The notes under the pieces were generated by a model, which was not told where the DNA came from, did no database searches, and saw only the letters and a program-made list of their open reading frames with translations. Source: Eubacterium sp. (GTDB lineage: Bacteria > Bacillota_A > Clostridia > Lachnospirales > Lachnospiraceae). Taken from it: a DNA stretch of 9,080 bases. The stretch covers positions 1 to 9,080 of the forward strand of contig JAFVEX010000100.1 of assembly GCA_017475785.1 (NCBI GenBank), written 5' to 3'. Positions 1 to 6,599 of the stretch are shown here, piece after piece. A program made the position numbers and the translations under genes. Within the stretch, counting starts at the first letter, position 1; the number at the start of each line of letters is the position of its first letter.

Positions 1-110
1 TCTCATCACACGCACGCCATTCCTGAGAGATCTTCTCTCTCATCACACGCACGCCATCCCTGAGAGCTCTTTTCTCTCATATCACGCGCATGCCGTCGCC
101 TGGAGCTCCC
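1..110. repeat. 37-bp imperfect tandem repeat, about 2.5 to 3 copies
   Basis: Units begin at 1, 38 and 75. The first two are nearly identical over the core TCATCACACGCACGCCAT followed by CCTGAGAG; the third is degenerate and overlaps the last codons and the stop of the 64-residue gene. Each unit boundary can form a short hairpin (GAGAGA 25-30 with TCTCTC 34-39; GAGAG 62-66 with CTCTC 74-78). The whole unit repeats, with no unique spacers, so this is not a CRISPR array. The array probably continues beyond the left edge. Confidence 0.75.
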
Positions 111-276
111 CGCTTCTGCGGAACCGCATGATATCCAGCAGGTAATCTCGTCCAAGCCACGCCACGAGATCATTTAACTCCGGCATGATCCCATTCAGGT
201 TGAAAAAGGTCTTTACGCACATCGCCACCTTCAGCTGCCGCTCATCCATCATTCTGTTCATTTCTCTTGCGTTCAT
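82..276 (-). CDS. 64-residue protein of unknown function
   Basis: A short ORF with a good ribosome binding site: GAGGG lies 7 nt before the ATG. I do not recognise the family. The protein is basic and Met-rich at the N-terminus (MNAREMNRMMDERQ), then has a predicted helical stretch with KTFFNLNG and an ELNDLVAWLGRDYLLDIMRF segment, which looks like a small soluble helical domain. There is no signal peptide, membrane segment or metal motif. It lies 229 nt downstream of the M16 peptidase gene on the same strand, with a possible -10 box (TATACT, 391-386) in that gap, so it may have its own transcript. The last five codons and the stop lie inside the degenerate third copy of a 37-bp repeat, so the array may have grown from the 3' end of this gene. 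Reality as a gene is supported by the RBS and the protein-like composition, not by recognised homology. Confidence 0.6.
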   Translation of the reverse strand: MNAREMNRMMDERQLKVAMCVKTFFNLNGIMPELNDLVAWLGRDYLLDIMRFRRSGELQATACA

Positions 277-385
277 GCTATAACCCTCGCTTTCTTCTTC
301 GCAGAACAGACACCGCGTGTCCTGCTCTCATATTGCAGACGATAAAGATCCTTGTCATTTACCGTTTGTTGTAAATGTTAAAGAA

Positions 386-391
386 AGTATA
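386..391 (-). promoter_or_regulatory. possible -10 box for the 64-residue gene
   Basis: On the minus strand a TATACT hexamer is preceded by CGC, the same context as the two stronger plus-strand promoters in this window. No good -35 is present at the right distance (the hexamer at 17 bp is AGGTTC). It lies in a small inverted repeat (TATAG 389-393 with CTATA 401-405). The predicted leader would be about 100 nt. This is a weak call. Confidence 0.25.
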
Positions 392-455
392 GCGAAGGTA
401 CTATAAATGAACCTTAAGGGCGCACAGTTTTTTCACTGCAGTCCCGCTCGTACAT

Positions 456-492
456 CGGATTATAAGTAATGAGACCGGTTCGAATTAATCCG
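456..492. repeat. 7-bp inverted repeat between the M16 and 64-residue genes
   Basis: CGGATTA (456-462) pairs perfectly with TAATCCG (486-492) around a 23-nt loop, just downstream of the M16 stop codon on the minus strand. No T-tract follows in that direction, so it is not a standard rho-independent terminator. Confidence 0.4.
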
Positions 493-505
493 TGTTTCCT
501 TAGCA

Positions 506-3466
506 TCAGTTCAGCGGCGCGACAGAACCGAACACTTCCGCGTCTTTTTCCACAGCGGCCTCGCTGCCGATCACGCAGATGCGCTCACATCCTGCCACCA
601 CGCCTGTCAGCTCTGCCAGCGCGCGGATCGCGCCCTCGTCTGCGTCCAGTATTTCCTCTCGCTCCCTCTGGAAATCCTCCTCTGTGAGTCCGGAGTAATA
701 CGAATTCAGCGAGACCGTGCCTTTTGCTGAGGCGTTCAGCGGCGTGTCGAGATCACTGATCGTCCCGATAATGTATTTCGTCATCAGCCTCTCATCTGCC
801 TCAAACGCAGCGAGATATTCCGGCAGTCCCCTGTAAACATCCAGTGTCTCTGCCAGATGCGGGTCGCGGTAGGATACCATGTACGCCGCGCCGTTCCGCT
901 GGAACGCTGCCATGCACCCGTACGCGCCTCCCTTGACACGCAGGTTCATCCAGAGGTAATCGTAGGACAGGATCGTCCGCAAAATCCGCAGCGCGCCAGT
1001 GTAGGAATAGCCTGCTTTCAGGAAATTCCCCGCCGTCGCGACGTACTGCACCTGCCCGGCTGTCTTCCAGCCTTCATTGCGGGCTTGGGGGATCCAGCGG
1101 AAGGTCTCCGGTGTCAGGCCGAGAGATACGGCAGATTCCTGAAGCGTCTCTTCCGGCGCAGTGTGCAGTATCTCGCGCAAAGCGCGGATCTCATCGCACA
1201 ATTCGCCGCATTCGAACTCTTCTGTGCCTGCCGTGATACTGACAGTCAGATTTTCCCGGCGGAACAAATACCGCATCAGCAGCTTCAGCTTTGCGATGAC
1301 CTCGTCACTTCTCTCATCGAATTTTTCATCGATTTCTTCAATAAAATGGTAGTAGTCGATACCTGTCGTGCGGTCCTGCCACGCCTCCATGGGCGACAGA
1401 TACGACATCGCGCGGCGCACCGCCGCCGCGTGGCCAGCGGCGGGAATACTGCTCTGCAGCCGCGCCTTCTGGCTGGCGATGATCTCGCGCAGCCGCTTCT
1501 TGTCATCCAGATCGGAGCTCTGCAGAATCTCCCGGATCATTTCGAGTACAAAAGCCTGCTTCGGGAACAGGTATTTCGACCGGATACCGAAAAAGCGGTC
1601 GCACTCCATCTCGTTACGCGCGTCAGGGAAAATCTGCAGCCCGCAGGAAATCCCGCCGGAATTCGCGTTGATTTCGTGGAATAACTGTCCATATGTATAA
1701 TGCTCTGTGCTGACATAGCCGAGCACGGCAGAAAGCAGTCCCGTGTACGGAATCAGTCCGTCCGGAACGCGGGACGTGTCGAACAGCAGCGTCAGGTAGC
1801 CGATTCCATTGGTAAAGAAATCATGCTGCAGCAGCTTTGTTCCGTCAACTGCCGACTCCAGGCATGACAGCCGCACCGGGGTCTGCCTGGCGATGTCTGT
1901 GCGGGCGAGCTGCGGAAGGCACTGCACCGTCTCCTCATCATCCTCTGCCTCCTGGAACGCCTTCAGCGCGCGTGTCTCGTCCACCAGTCCCTGAATTTCT
2001 TCTGCTGTCAGGGACTCTTTGTACGCCGCCAGCCTGCCGGCCGTCTCCTCCTCGCGCGCCTGGGCAAGCCCGTATTTCGGGCGCAGGACAACTACTGCGC
2101 CGTGCGGATTTTCCAGCAGGTATCTGCGGATCAGCTCCTCAAAATAGCCGCTGCCGATCTTTTCCTTCAGACTTGCGAAAACCGCCAGCTGCTTCAGATA
2201 CGCGAACGGCTCATTATCGTCATAGAGCCAGCTGTCGAACAGATCAATTCCGTAAATCAGGCCCTTTGGATAAGCAGCATAATCGGCCTCACGGAAGCGG
2301 AATTCAAAGAAATTGATGCCGGAGGCCAGTGCCTTTTCATCGATTCCCTGCTCCGCGATCTGCAAAAGCGTGTCGTGAATCATCTGCACGAACGCCTCCT
2401 TCTGCTCCGCGTTTGCCTGCCGCGCTGTCACGGAGAAAAACGGCTGCAGAATTCCGTCATCAAAGGATCCGTCGACATCTCTGCCGATTCCGGCATCCAG
2501 AAGCGCCTGCTTCACCGGCGCGCCGGGCGCCGACAGCAAAACGTATTCCAGAACAGCAAATGCCAGATTCTGTTCCACGTTATCCGCATGGCTCACGACC
2601 GCGCTCCATGACAAATATGTGTTGTCCTCCAGCGGCTCCCCGTCCAGTACCGGATAATCCATCTCCAGCTGCGCAGCCTCCGGGAACGGCTCCTGCACGC
2701 GCAGCGCGGAATCTACCTCCATCGCTTCAAAGCGGCCAAGATACGCCTCATCCAGCCAGGCCAGCTTCTCCTGCGGATCCAGATTTCCGTAAAAATAAAT
2801 ATAGCTGTTCGACGGGTGATAGTAGCGCTTATGGAAATCGAGAAACGCCTCATAGGTCAGATCCGGAATCTTCTCCGGATCGCCGCCGGACTCCACGCCG
2901 TACGCCGTGTCCGGAAACAGCGCGTTAAAGACCGCGCGCTCCAGCACTTCGTCGCTGTTGGAGAAGGCACCCTTCATCTCATTAAATACAACACCATTAT
3001 AGGTGAGCGGATCCGCGGCGTTCTCCAGATGATAATGCCAGCCTTCCTGCCTGAAGATCTTCTCCTCGCGGTAGATATTCGGATTAAACACCGCGTCCAG
3101 ATACACATCCGTCAGATTCTGAAAATCCGCGTCGTTGCAGCTCGCAACCGGATACATTGTCTTGTCCGGGTATGTCATCGCGTTCAAAAACGTGTTCAGG
3201 GACCCTTTCGCGAGCTCAACAAAAGGATCCTTCAGAGGAAACTTCCGCGACCCGCACAGAACTGAGTGCTCAATGATATGCGCGACGCCGGTAGAATCGG
3301 CCGGCGGCGTGCGGAAGGCAATATTGAACACCTTGTTTTCATCGTCGTTCAAAAGCAGGACCACGCGCGCGCCGCTCTTTACATGCTTCAGCAGAAATCC
3401 GTCCGCGTGCACGTCCTCAATCCGCTCCTGTCTGATCACTTCATAACAATCCGGGAATTTTACCAT
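506..3466 (-). CDS. M16C-family zinc metallopeptidase (insulinase family, presequence-protease-like)
   Basis: A 986-residue two-half metallopeptidase that degrades peptides, presumably in the cytoplasm since there is no signal peptide. The inverted zinc motif HxxEH is at H63-I-I-E66-H67, with the third ligand E143 in GVVFNEMKGA, the usual spacing for M16. The C-terminal half carries the R843-x-x-G-G-x-Y849 motif that binds substrate in closed M16 clamshell enzymes. The length (about 970-1000) and single-chain arrangement fit the M16C branch (mitochondrial and plant PreP, clostridial homologues) rather than the roughly 420-residue M16B proteins. I chose the ATG at 3466 because GAGG lies 7 nt upstream; an in-frame ATG at 3478 overlaps that site and has no RBS. 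It lies 132 nt downstream of the SseB-like gene, and no good promoter is visible in the gap, so read-through is possible. The frame is intact; catalytic residues are complete. Confidence 0.95.
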   Translation of the reverse strand: MVKFPDCYEVIRQERIEDVHADGFLLKHVKSGARVVLLLNDDENKVFNIAFRTPPADSTGVAHIIEHSVLCGSRKFPLKDPFVELAKGSLNTFLNAMTYPDKTMYPVASCNDADFQNLTDVYLDAVFNPNIYREEKIFRQEGWHYHLENAADPLTYNGVVFNEMKGAFSNSDEVLERAVFNALFPDTAYGVESGGDPEKIPDLTYEAFLDFHKRYYHPSNSYIYFYGNLDPQEKLAWLDEAYLGRFEAMEVDSALRVQEPFPEAAQLEMDYPVLDGEPLEDNTYLSWSAVVSHADNVEQNLAFAVLEYVLLSAPGAPVKQALLDAGIGRDVDGSFDDGILQPFFSVTARQANAEQKEAFVQMIHDTLLQIAEQGIDEKALASGINFFEFRFREADYAAYPKGLIYGIDLFDSWLYDDNEPFAYLKQLAVFASLKEKIGSGYFEELIRRYLLENPHGAVVVLRPKYGLAQAREEETAGRLAAYKESLTAEEIQGLVDETRALKAFQEAEDDEETVQCLPQLARTDIARQTPVRLSCLESAVDGTKLLQHDFFTNGIGYLTLLFDTSRVPDGLIPYTGLLSAVLGYVSTEHYTYGQLFHEINANSGGISCGLQIFPDARNEMECDRFFGIRSKYLFPKQAFVLEMIREILQSSDLDDKKRLREIIASQKARLQSSIPAAGHAAAVRRAMSYLSPMEAWQDRTTGIDYYHFIEEIDEKFDERSDEVIAKLKLLMRYLFRRENLTVSITAGTEEFECGELCDEIRALREILHTAPEETLQESAVSLGLTPETFRWIPQARNEGWKTAGQVQYVATAGNFLKAGYSYTGALRILRTILSYDYLWMNLRVKGGAYGCMAAFQRNGAAYMVSYRDPHLAETLDVYRGLPEYLAAFEADERLMTKYIIGTISDLDTPLNASAKGTVSLNSYYSGLTEEDFQREREEILDADEGAIRALAELTGVVAGCERICVIGSEAAVEKDAEVFGSVAPLN

Positions 3467-3510
3467 ATATAACCTCATTCATGCTTGTATTTTTGCGCTT
3501 CGCAGAAGAA

Positions 3511-3540
3511 TTCCGTCATCGCGGCATCACCGGGACGGAA
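3511..3540. repeat. 7-bp inverted repeat between SseB-like and M16 genes; possible weak terminator
   Basis: TTCCGTC (3511-3517) pairs perfectly with GACGGAA (3534-3540) around a 16-nt loop. Read on the minus strand it is followed by TTCTTCTG, a poor U-tract. It could attenuate transcription between the two genes but is not a clear terminator. Confidence 0.3.
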
Positions 3541-3598
3541 AATCATTCAAATTTCAAGGCAGTGCGTCCACGCCGCAAAATCGCAGACAACATCCGGG

Positions 3599-4417
3599 TC
3601 AGTTCTCCCCGTAGCGCTCCTTCATCCGCTCCAGCTGCCCTCTGGACAGCACCATATTAAAGCCGCCTGGATTGAACACAAATCCATCCGCGCCCTTCGC
3701 CAGCATCTTCGCCAGAAGGTCGTAATCGACGACCTGGATCCCCATCCTCATGCCGCGGTTCTTCTCCGAAAATCTGCGAAATTCGGAAAAATCCGTATAA
3801 ACCGGCTGGAACGTCTTGCCTGATTTATTCTTCACAAGCGGAATACGCAGTTTATTCGTTTTCTCTCCGGGCTTCCACTTTCCCTTGACCTGCGTGATGT
3901 CAAAGACGACAATAAACTTACTGCGCATCAGATTGACCGCCATCTCTTCTTCCAGTTCCCGGAGACGTTTCTTCTCCTTCGTGTCCCGCTCAACCGGCCG
4001 CCGCAGCTCCTGCATAAAATATGCCGCGGAAAGCTGAAGCTCCGGGTTCATGGTGGGAATCTCCGGGTTCGGAAGGTTCGGATACGCCGGCGGCTCCGCC
4101 AGATCCGCCAGCTTTACTGTCACGGGCGCGCCGCCGTCCACCACCTGCAGCGTATCGACGCCCAGGCAGTACAGCTGCTCAAATAGCTTACTCAGCTGCG
4201 CCCTGGGATAATTCACTCCCTTCAGCGCGTACTTCTCTTTTGTATAAATCTGCGCGTAGCGCTGCAGATCCTTTTCATCTGAAAAGACATAGACCTGGTC
4301 GTCATACGTCTGATCGTCACACTCAATAAACGGCACATTCGCGACTGCCGAAAACAGCACAAACACCGAATCAAACTTCTGGAACTTTTTAATCATAAAT
4401 GAATTGTCTATCGTCAT
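3599..4417 (-). CDS. SseB-family protein
   Basis: A 272-residue soluble protein resembling the SseB ('enhanced serine sensitivity') family, whose biochemical role is not established. The C-terminal part has the family pattern: PVYTDFSEFRRF (205-216) and then GFVFNPGGFNMVLSRGQLERM (245-265), where a buried strand, an Asn-Pro-Gly turn and a Leu-Ser-Arg-Gly helix start are typical. An N-terminal alpha/beta segment (about 13-100) looks like a diverged first copy of the same fold, and a charged helix (about 135-162) joins them. I chose the ATG at 4417, which has AGGA 10-13 nt upstream. A GTG at 4477 would give 20 more residues, but it lies upstream of the predicted transcription start and has no RBS. 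It has its own promoter and lies between the oxidoreductase and peptidase genes on the same strand. No partner function can be read from the context. Confidence 0.8.
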   Translation of the reverse strand: MTIDNSFMIKKFQKFDSVFVLFSAVANVPFIECDDQTYDDQVYVFSDEKDLQRYAQIYTKEKYALKGVNYPRAQLSKLFEQLYCLGVDTLQVVDGGAPVTVKLADLAEPPAYPNLPNPEIPTMNPELQLSAAYFMQELRRPVERDTKEKKRLRELEEEMAVNLMRSKFIVVFDITQVKGKWKPGEKTNKLRIPLVKNKSGKTFQPVYTDFSEFRRFSEKNRGMRMGIQVVDYDLLAKMLAKGADGFVFNPGGFNMVLSRGQLERMKERYGEN

Positions 4418-4467
4418 GGTTCCTGTCCTTCCGACATTCTTCAAACTATTGGCTGTTACCTCTGCCC

Positions 4468-4497
4468 ATCTTATCACGGACCGGTTCCCTGTGACAA
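4468..4497 (-). promoter_or_regulatory. promoter of the SseB-like gene
   Basis: On the minus strand TTGTCA (4497-4492) is separated by 18 bp from TAAGAT (4473-4468), with a TGn extended -10 directly before it. The expected start is near 4461, about 44 nt upstream of the ATG at 4417. This argues against the longer GTG-started reading frame. Confidence 0.6.
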
Positions 4498-4551
4498 GAA
4501 GCCTGCCGGTTCAATTGATCTTGCCCTTGCCGGATTATCATTGGTTTTATC

Positions 4552-4575
4552 TTTGCCGGTTTATGCACCGGGAAA
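4552..4575. repeat. small hairpin downstream of the oxidoreductase gene
   Basis: CCGGT (4556-4560) pairs with ACCGG (4567-4571), flanked by TTT/AAA that can extend the stem past one mismatch. It lies 6 nt after the oxidoreductase stop on the minus strand. No U-tract follows, so termination is doubtful. Three TGCCGG motifs occur here at 24-26 bp spacing (4504, 4528, 4554). Confidence 0.3.
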
Positions 4576-4580
4576 TCTGC

Positions 4581-5576
4581 TCACTCGCGCATCGCCTCAT
4601 CAGCCCACCGCGGATTTTTCAGCAGCGCTCTCCCGACACCGATCAGGTCCGCCGCACCTGCCTCAAGCAGTCTGTCCGCATCCTGGATATCCGTGATCCC
4701 GCCCGTCAGAAGCACAGGGATGGAAACCGTCTCCCTGACCGCCCGGGACATGTCCTGAAAATATCCGGGCTCGTCGTGATCCGGGCGCATATACCGGCAC
4801 ATGCCGCCGGAGAGATCAATCAGATCCACGCCTGCCTGCTCAAAAGCTTTCGCGGCCGCAGCACAGTCCTGAATTGTACTTCCGCCTTCTGTATAATCAC
4901 AGCCGCCCAGCCGGACAGCCACAGGATAAGCATTGCCGACCACCTTCCTGACCGCCTGAATCACTTCCATGTGAATCCGCAGCCGGTTCTCCAGCGATCC
5001 CCCGTACACATCCGACCTCTGATTGGTCAGAGGCGAATAAAACTGATTCAGGAGATACGCGTGCGCGGAATGAATTTCTACACCGTCATACCCTGCCTCC
5101 TGCGCCCTGCGCGCGGCATCCGCAAAGCTCTGTATCACACCCCGGATCTGCTCCTGCGTCAGTGCTTCCGGCTCCGTCCCGTCGCCCATCATCGAACGCA
5201 CCGGCAGAATTACACTGCTCGCAGAGACCGCCCGGCTGCCGGTTGCAGACGAAGGCGCGGCACTTCCTGCGTGATTCAGCTGCGCCATAACCTTCGTTCC
5301 GCTCTGACGAATCACATCCGTAAGCCTGCGCAGCCCGTCAATATCGCTGTCAGAAGCGATCGAAAGCTGATTCACTCTGGCCTTCCCCCGCTGCTCAATA
5401 TAGCTGTGCTCCGTGATGATCAAGCCTATCCTGCCGCCTCTGGACCGCTCACGGTAATACGCGAGCAGTTCCTCCGTGACCTTCCCGTCCTCAGTGCTCT
5501 TATACGTTGCCATCGGCGGCATGACAAGCCTGTTCATAAGCGTCATTGTCCCGACCCGGATTGGTTCTTTTATCAT
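4581..5576 (-). CDS. NADH:flavin oxidoreductase, old yellow enzyme family (FMN)
   Basis: A 331-residue TIM-barrel flavoenzyme expected to reduce activated alkenes (enones, enoates) with NAD(P)H through FMN; the natural substrate is unknown. Visible family features in order: MPPMATY at the first strand (19-25), QLNHAG (99-104), VEIHSAHAYLLNQF with the substrate/flavin histidines H169 and H172, SPLTNQRSDVYGGSLENR (181-198), VRLGG (221-225), TGGI (301-304) and the FMN-phosphate loop GVGRALL (323-329). It is the barrel domain alone and lacks the C-terminal Fe-S/FAD/NAD domains of the roughly 650-residue dienoyl-CoA reductase and BaiCD/BaiH types. Where YqjM has the flavin-tuning Cys (SPMCMY), this protein has Ala23. 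I chose the ATG at 5576 because GGAG lies 6 nt upstream. The frame stays open back to a GTG at 5702, but that stretch is the tandem-repeat leader. A strong promoter lies at 5781-5753. Confidence 0.95.
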   Translation of the reverse strand: MIKEPIRVGTMTLMNRLVMPPMATYKSTEDGKVTEELLAYYRERSRGGRIGLIITEHSYIEQRGKARVNQLSIASDSDIDGLRRLTDVIRQSGTKVMAQLNHAGSAAPSSATGSRAVSASSVILPVRSMMGDGTEPEALTQEQIRGVIQSFADAARRAQEAGYDGVEIHSAHAYLLNQFYSPLTNQRSDVYGGSLENRLRIHMEVIQAVRKVVGNAYPVAVRLGGCDYTEGGSTIQDCAAAAKAFEQAGVDLIDLSGGMCRYMRPDHDEPGYFQDMSRAVRETVSIPVLLTGGITDIQDADRLLEAGAADLIGVGRALLKNPRWADEAMRE

Positions 5577-5601
5577 ACTGTTCTCCTGTCTTTTATAAAT
5601 C

Positions 5602-5718
5602 TGTGGCACACGCCAAGCTTCCATGCCGGCGCCCTGCAGCTGTGCCTCACGTCCAAGTCCCATGCCGGCGCCCTGCGGCTGCTCTTTACATTCACGCCCC
5701 ACGCCGGCGTCTCGCAGT
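5602..5718. repeat. 39-bp tandem repeat, three copies, in the oxidoreductase leader
   Basis: Units are 5602-5640, 5641-5679 and 5680-5718, all exactly 39 bp with no indels. All share the core (A/C)GCCGGCG followed by (C/T)C(C/T)(C/T)GC(A/G)G; the first two are most alike and the third is diverged. They are much GC-richer than the flanks. They lie between the predicted transcription start (about 5746) and the ATG at 5576 (minus strand), so they would be transcribed as 5' leader. The period is a multiple of three, and the minus-strand frame through them is open and in frame with the oxidoreductase, giving degenerate 13-residue repeats (GAGM...). Confidence 0.85.
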
Positions 5719-5752
5719 CGCGGGATACGTCTCTATGTAAACTGCTGACTTC

Positions 5753-5781
5753 ATTATATCTACAGACATCTTGAAAATCAA
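5753..5781 (-). promoter_or_regulatory. promoter of the oxidoreductase gene
   Basis: On the minus strand TTGATT (5781-5776) is separated by 17 bp from a perfect TATAAT (5758-5753). The expected start near 5746 gives a leader of about 170 nt that contains the three 39-bp repeats. It is divergent from the 5801-5829 promoter, with the two -35 boxes only 19 bp apart. Confidence 0.75.
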
Positions 5782-5800
5782 TTTATTAATTCAAAAGGCA

Positions 5801-5829
5801 TTGCTTATTAAATTCTCACGCGCTATACT
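5801..5829 (+). promoter_or_regulatory. promoter of the 112-residue membrane protein gene
   Basis: TTGCTT (5801-5806), 17 bp, TATACT (5824-5829). The expected start is near 5836, about 100 nt upstream of the chosen ATG. The two divergent promoters could share a regulator bound between them, but no clear operator palindrome is seen in 5782-5800. Confidence 0.7.
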
Positions 5830-5938
5830 TCACTCAACATTAATAATTTCAGGAAATATGCAGGATAAAAAATCCACATTATTAAAGAATTCGCGTAAAA
5901 AAGCTTCACACATTAACTATAACAGGGAGAACTGGAAC

Positions 5939-6277
5939 ATGAAACAGAAAGAAAAACAGAAATGGGGAAGCCTGGCAAAGGTATCACTTGGAATCGGCAT
6001 TACAGCCACAGCAATTAGTATCTGGGGATTGATTATAGCAAGATTGGCCGATGACCCGCTCTCATCAGCGTTCGGAATGGGATTGATATCCATCCTCGCC
6101 GGAATCGTACTGGGAATTGTCACCCTCATTCTGGGCATCGTCATTCTCCGCCGCGGCAAAGATACAACTTCCAGGGCAGTTATGATCCTGGTCTTCGGAC
6201 TCGTGTCGGTCTTTTCCCTGCCGATATTCATATGCATCAAAATTATTATTAAATTTCTTCTGGCTGTATTCATGTAA
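5939..6277 (+). CDS. small multi-pass membrane protein of unknown function
   Basis: A 112-residue protein with a short basic N-terminus (MKQKEKQKWG) and three or four hydrophobic segments at about 12-34, 46-70 and 80-111; the last is long enough for two spans broken at a Pro near 95. A basic loop (RRGKDTTSR, 71-79) lies between spans two and three and probably faces the cytoplasm. I do not recognise a named family; it resembles the many small Gly/Ile-rich integral membrane proteins of Clostridia. The ATG at 5939 was chosen for its GGGAG 9 nt upstream. An in-frame ATG at 5858 would add 27 polar residues but has its AGGA only 3 nt away. It has its own promoter and no partner downstream on the same strand within 300 nt. 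Confidence 0.75.
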   Translation: MKQKEKQKWGSLAKVSLGIGITATAISIWGLIIARLADDPLSSAFGMGLISILAGIVLGIVTLILGIVILRRGKDTTSRAVMILVFGLVSVFSLPIFICIKIIIKFLLAVFM

Positions 6278-6414
6278 ATTCCATATTGCGTCAACCCCAA
6301 AAAACAAACAAACCTTCATTCCGGAAGATCCATCCGCCAAATTCTCAAGCGTTTGGTACAGCTGTTTATTGAGAATGCGAGAATTCCAGTGAACTCCAGA
6401 TTTCAAAATAATTA
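6278..6414. other. intergenic stretch after the membrane protein gene
   Basis: AT-rich and without a supported gene. Its one structure is a perfect 8-bp inverted repeat, ATTCTCAA (6341-6348) with TTGAGAAT (6369-6376), loop 20 nt, 64 nt after the stop codon. There is no T-tract on either side, so it is not a standard terminator. With the promoter, leader and short ORF listed separately this accounts for the whole 6278-6599 gap. Confidence 0.5.
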
Positions 6415-6443
6415 TTGTAAATTAAACTCATCTGTGCTATACT
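6415..6443 (+). promoter_or_regulatory. promoter of the Rpn-family gene
   Basis: TTGTAA (6415-6420), 17 bp, TATACT (6438-6443). The expected start is near 6450, which gives a leader of about 150 nt before the ATG at 6600. Confidence 0.7.
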
Positions 6444-6456
6444 ACTAACTGCAAAT

Positions 6457-6571
6457 AAAGCAAGCGCATATCTATGATTCATTTGTGGTATTCTCCACGG
6501 AATTCCTTGCTTTCACAATCTAACAAAGGAGTTCGGGGAGAATCGCAATGATTCAATCTGTCCGGGCTCCT
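6457..6571 (+). promoter_or_regulatory. structured 5' leader of the Rpn-family gene: two nested hairpins
   Basis: Hairpin 1: AAAGCAAG (6457-6464) pairs perfectly with CTTGCTTT (6506-6513) and encloses a smaller GTGG/CCAC stem (6485-6488 with 6495-6498). Hairpin 2: AGGAG (6527-6531) with CTCCT (6567-6571), then CGG (6534-6536) with CCG (6562-6564), then GAATC (6540-6544; read GAATC from the G at 6540) with GATTC (6550-6554) around a 5-nt loop. The second structure would overlap the ribosome binding site and start codon of the short upstream ORF. The pairing is seen in the sequence; a regulatory role is inferred. Confidence 0.5.
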
Positions 6572-6586
6572 GTTTCTGGCTTTTAA
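6548..6586 (+). CDS. 12-codon upstream ORF (possible leader peptide)
   Basis: The ORF encodes MIQSVRAPVSGF and ends with TAA 13 nt before the Rpn-family ATG. It has a better ribosome binding site than the main gene: GGGGAG (6535-6540), 7 nt from the ATG. It falls inside the second hairpin of the leader, so its translation would open or be blocked by that stem. This is the arrangement of a translational-coupling or attenuation leader, but the peptide has no run of a single amino acid to suggest an amino-acid sensor. Function unknown; it could also be chance. Confidence 0.4.
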   Translation: MIQSVRAPVSGF

Positions 6587-6599
6587 TGAAGGGAGTACA

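Noticed and set aside
1..110. CRISPR array at the left edge
   Set aside because: The complete 37-bp unit is repeated, without variable spacers.
471..492. tRNA-like GGTTCGAAT sequence
   Set aside because: The flanking bases do not make a T-arm stem and no acceptor or anticodon arm can be drawn.
469..3446. Plus-strand ORFs opposite the M16 gene
   Set aside because: Arg/Pro/Ser-rich translations without RBS or family patterns; shadows of the GC-rich minus-strand gene.
3599..4477. SseB-like protein starting from a GTG at 4477
   Set aside because: That codon lies upstream of the predicted transcription start and has no RBS; the ATG at 4417 has both in place.
4581..5702. Oxidoreductase starting from a GTG at 5702 (373 residues)
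   Set aside because: The extra 42 residues are encoded by the 39-bp tandem repeats and have no family similarity; GGAG 6 nt before the ATG at 5576 marks the real start.
4404..5774. 456-residue plus-strand ORF
   Set aside because: It is antisense to the clear oxidoreductase gene, His/Arg/Pro-rich, and its end reads through the tandem repeats.
5917..6406. Minus-strand ORFs opposite the membrane protein gene
   Set aside because: Composition is that of a reverse-complemented hydrophobic gene (Arg/Met/Pro or Asp/Ser-rich), and no RBS is seen.
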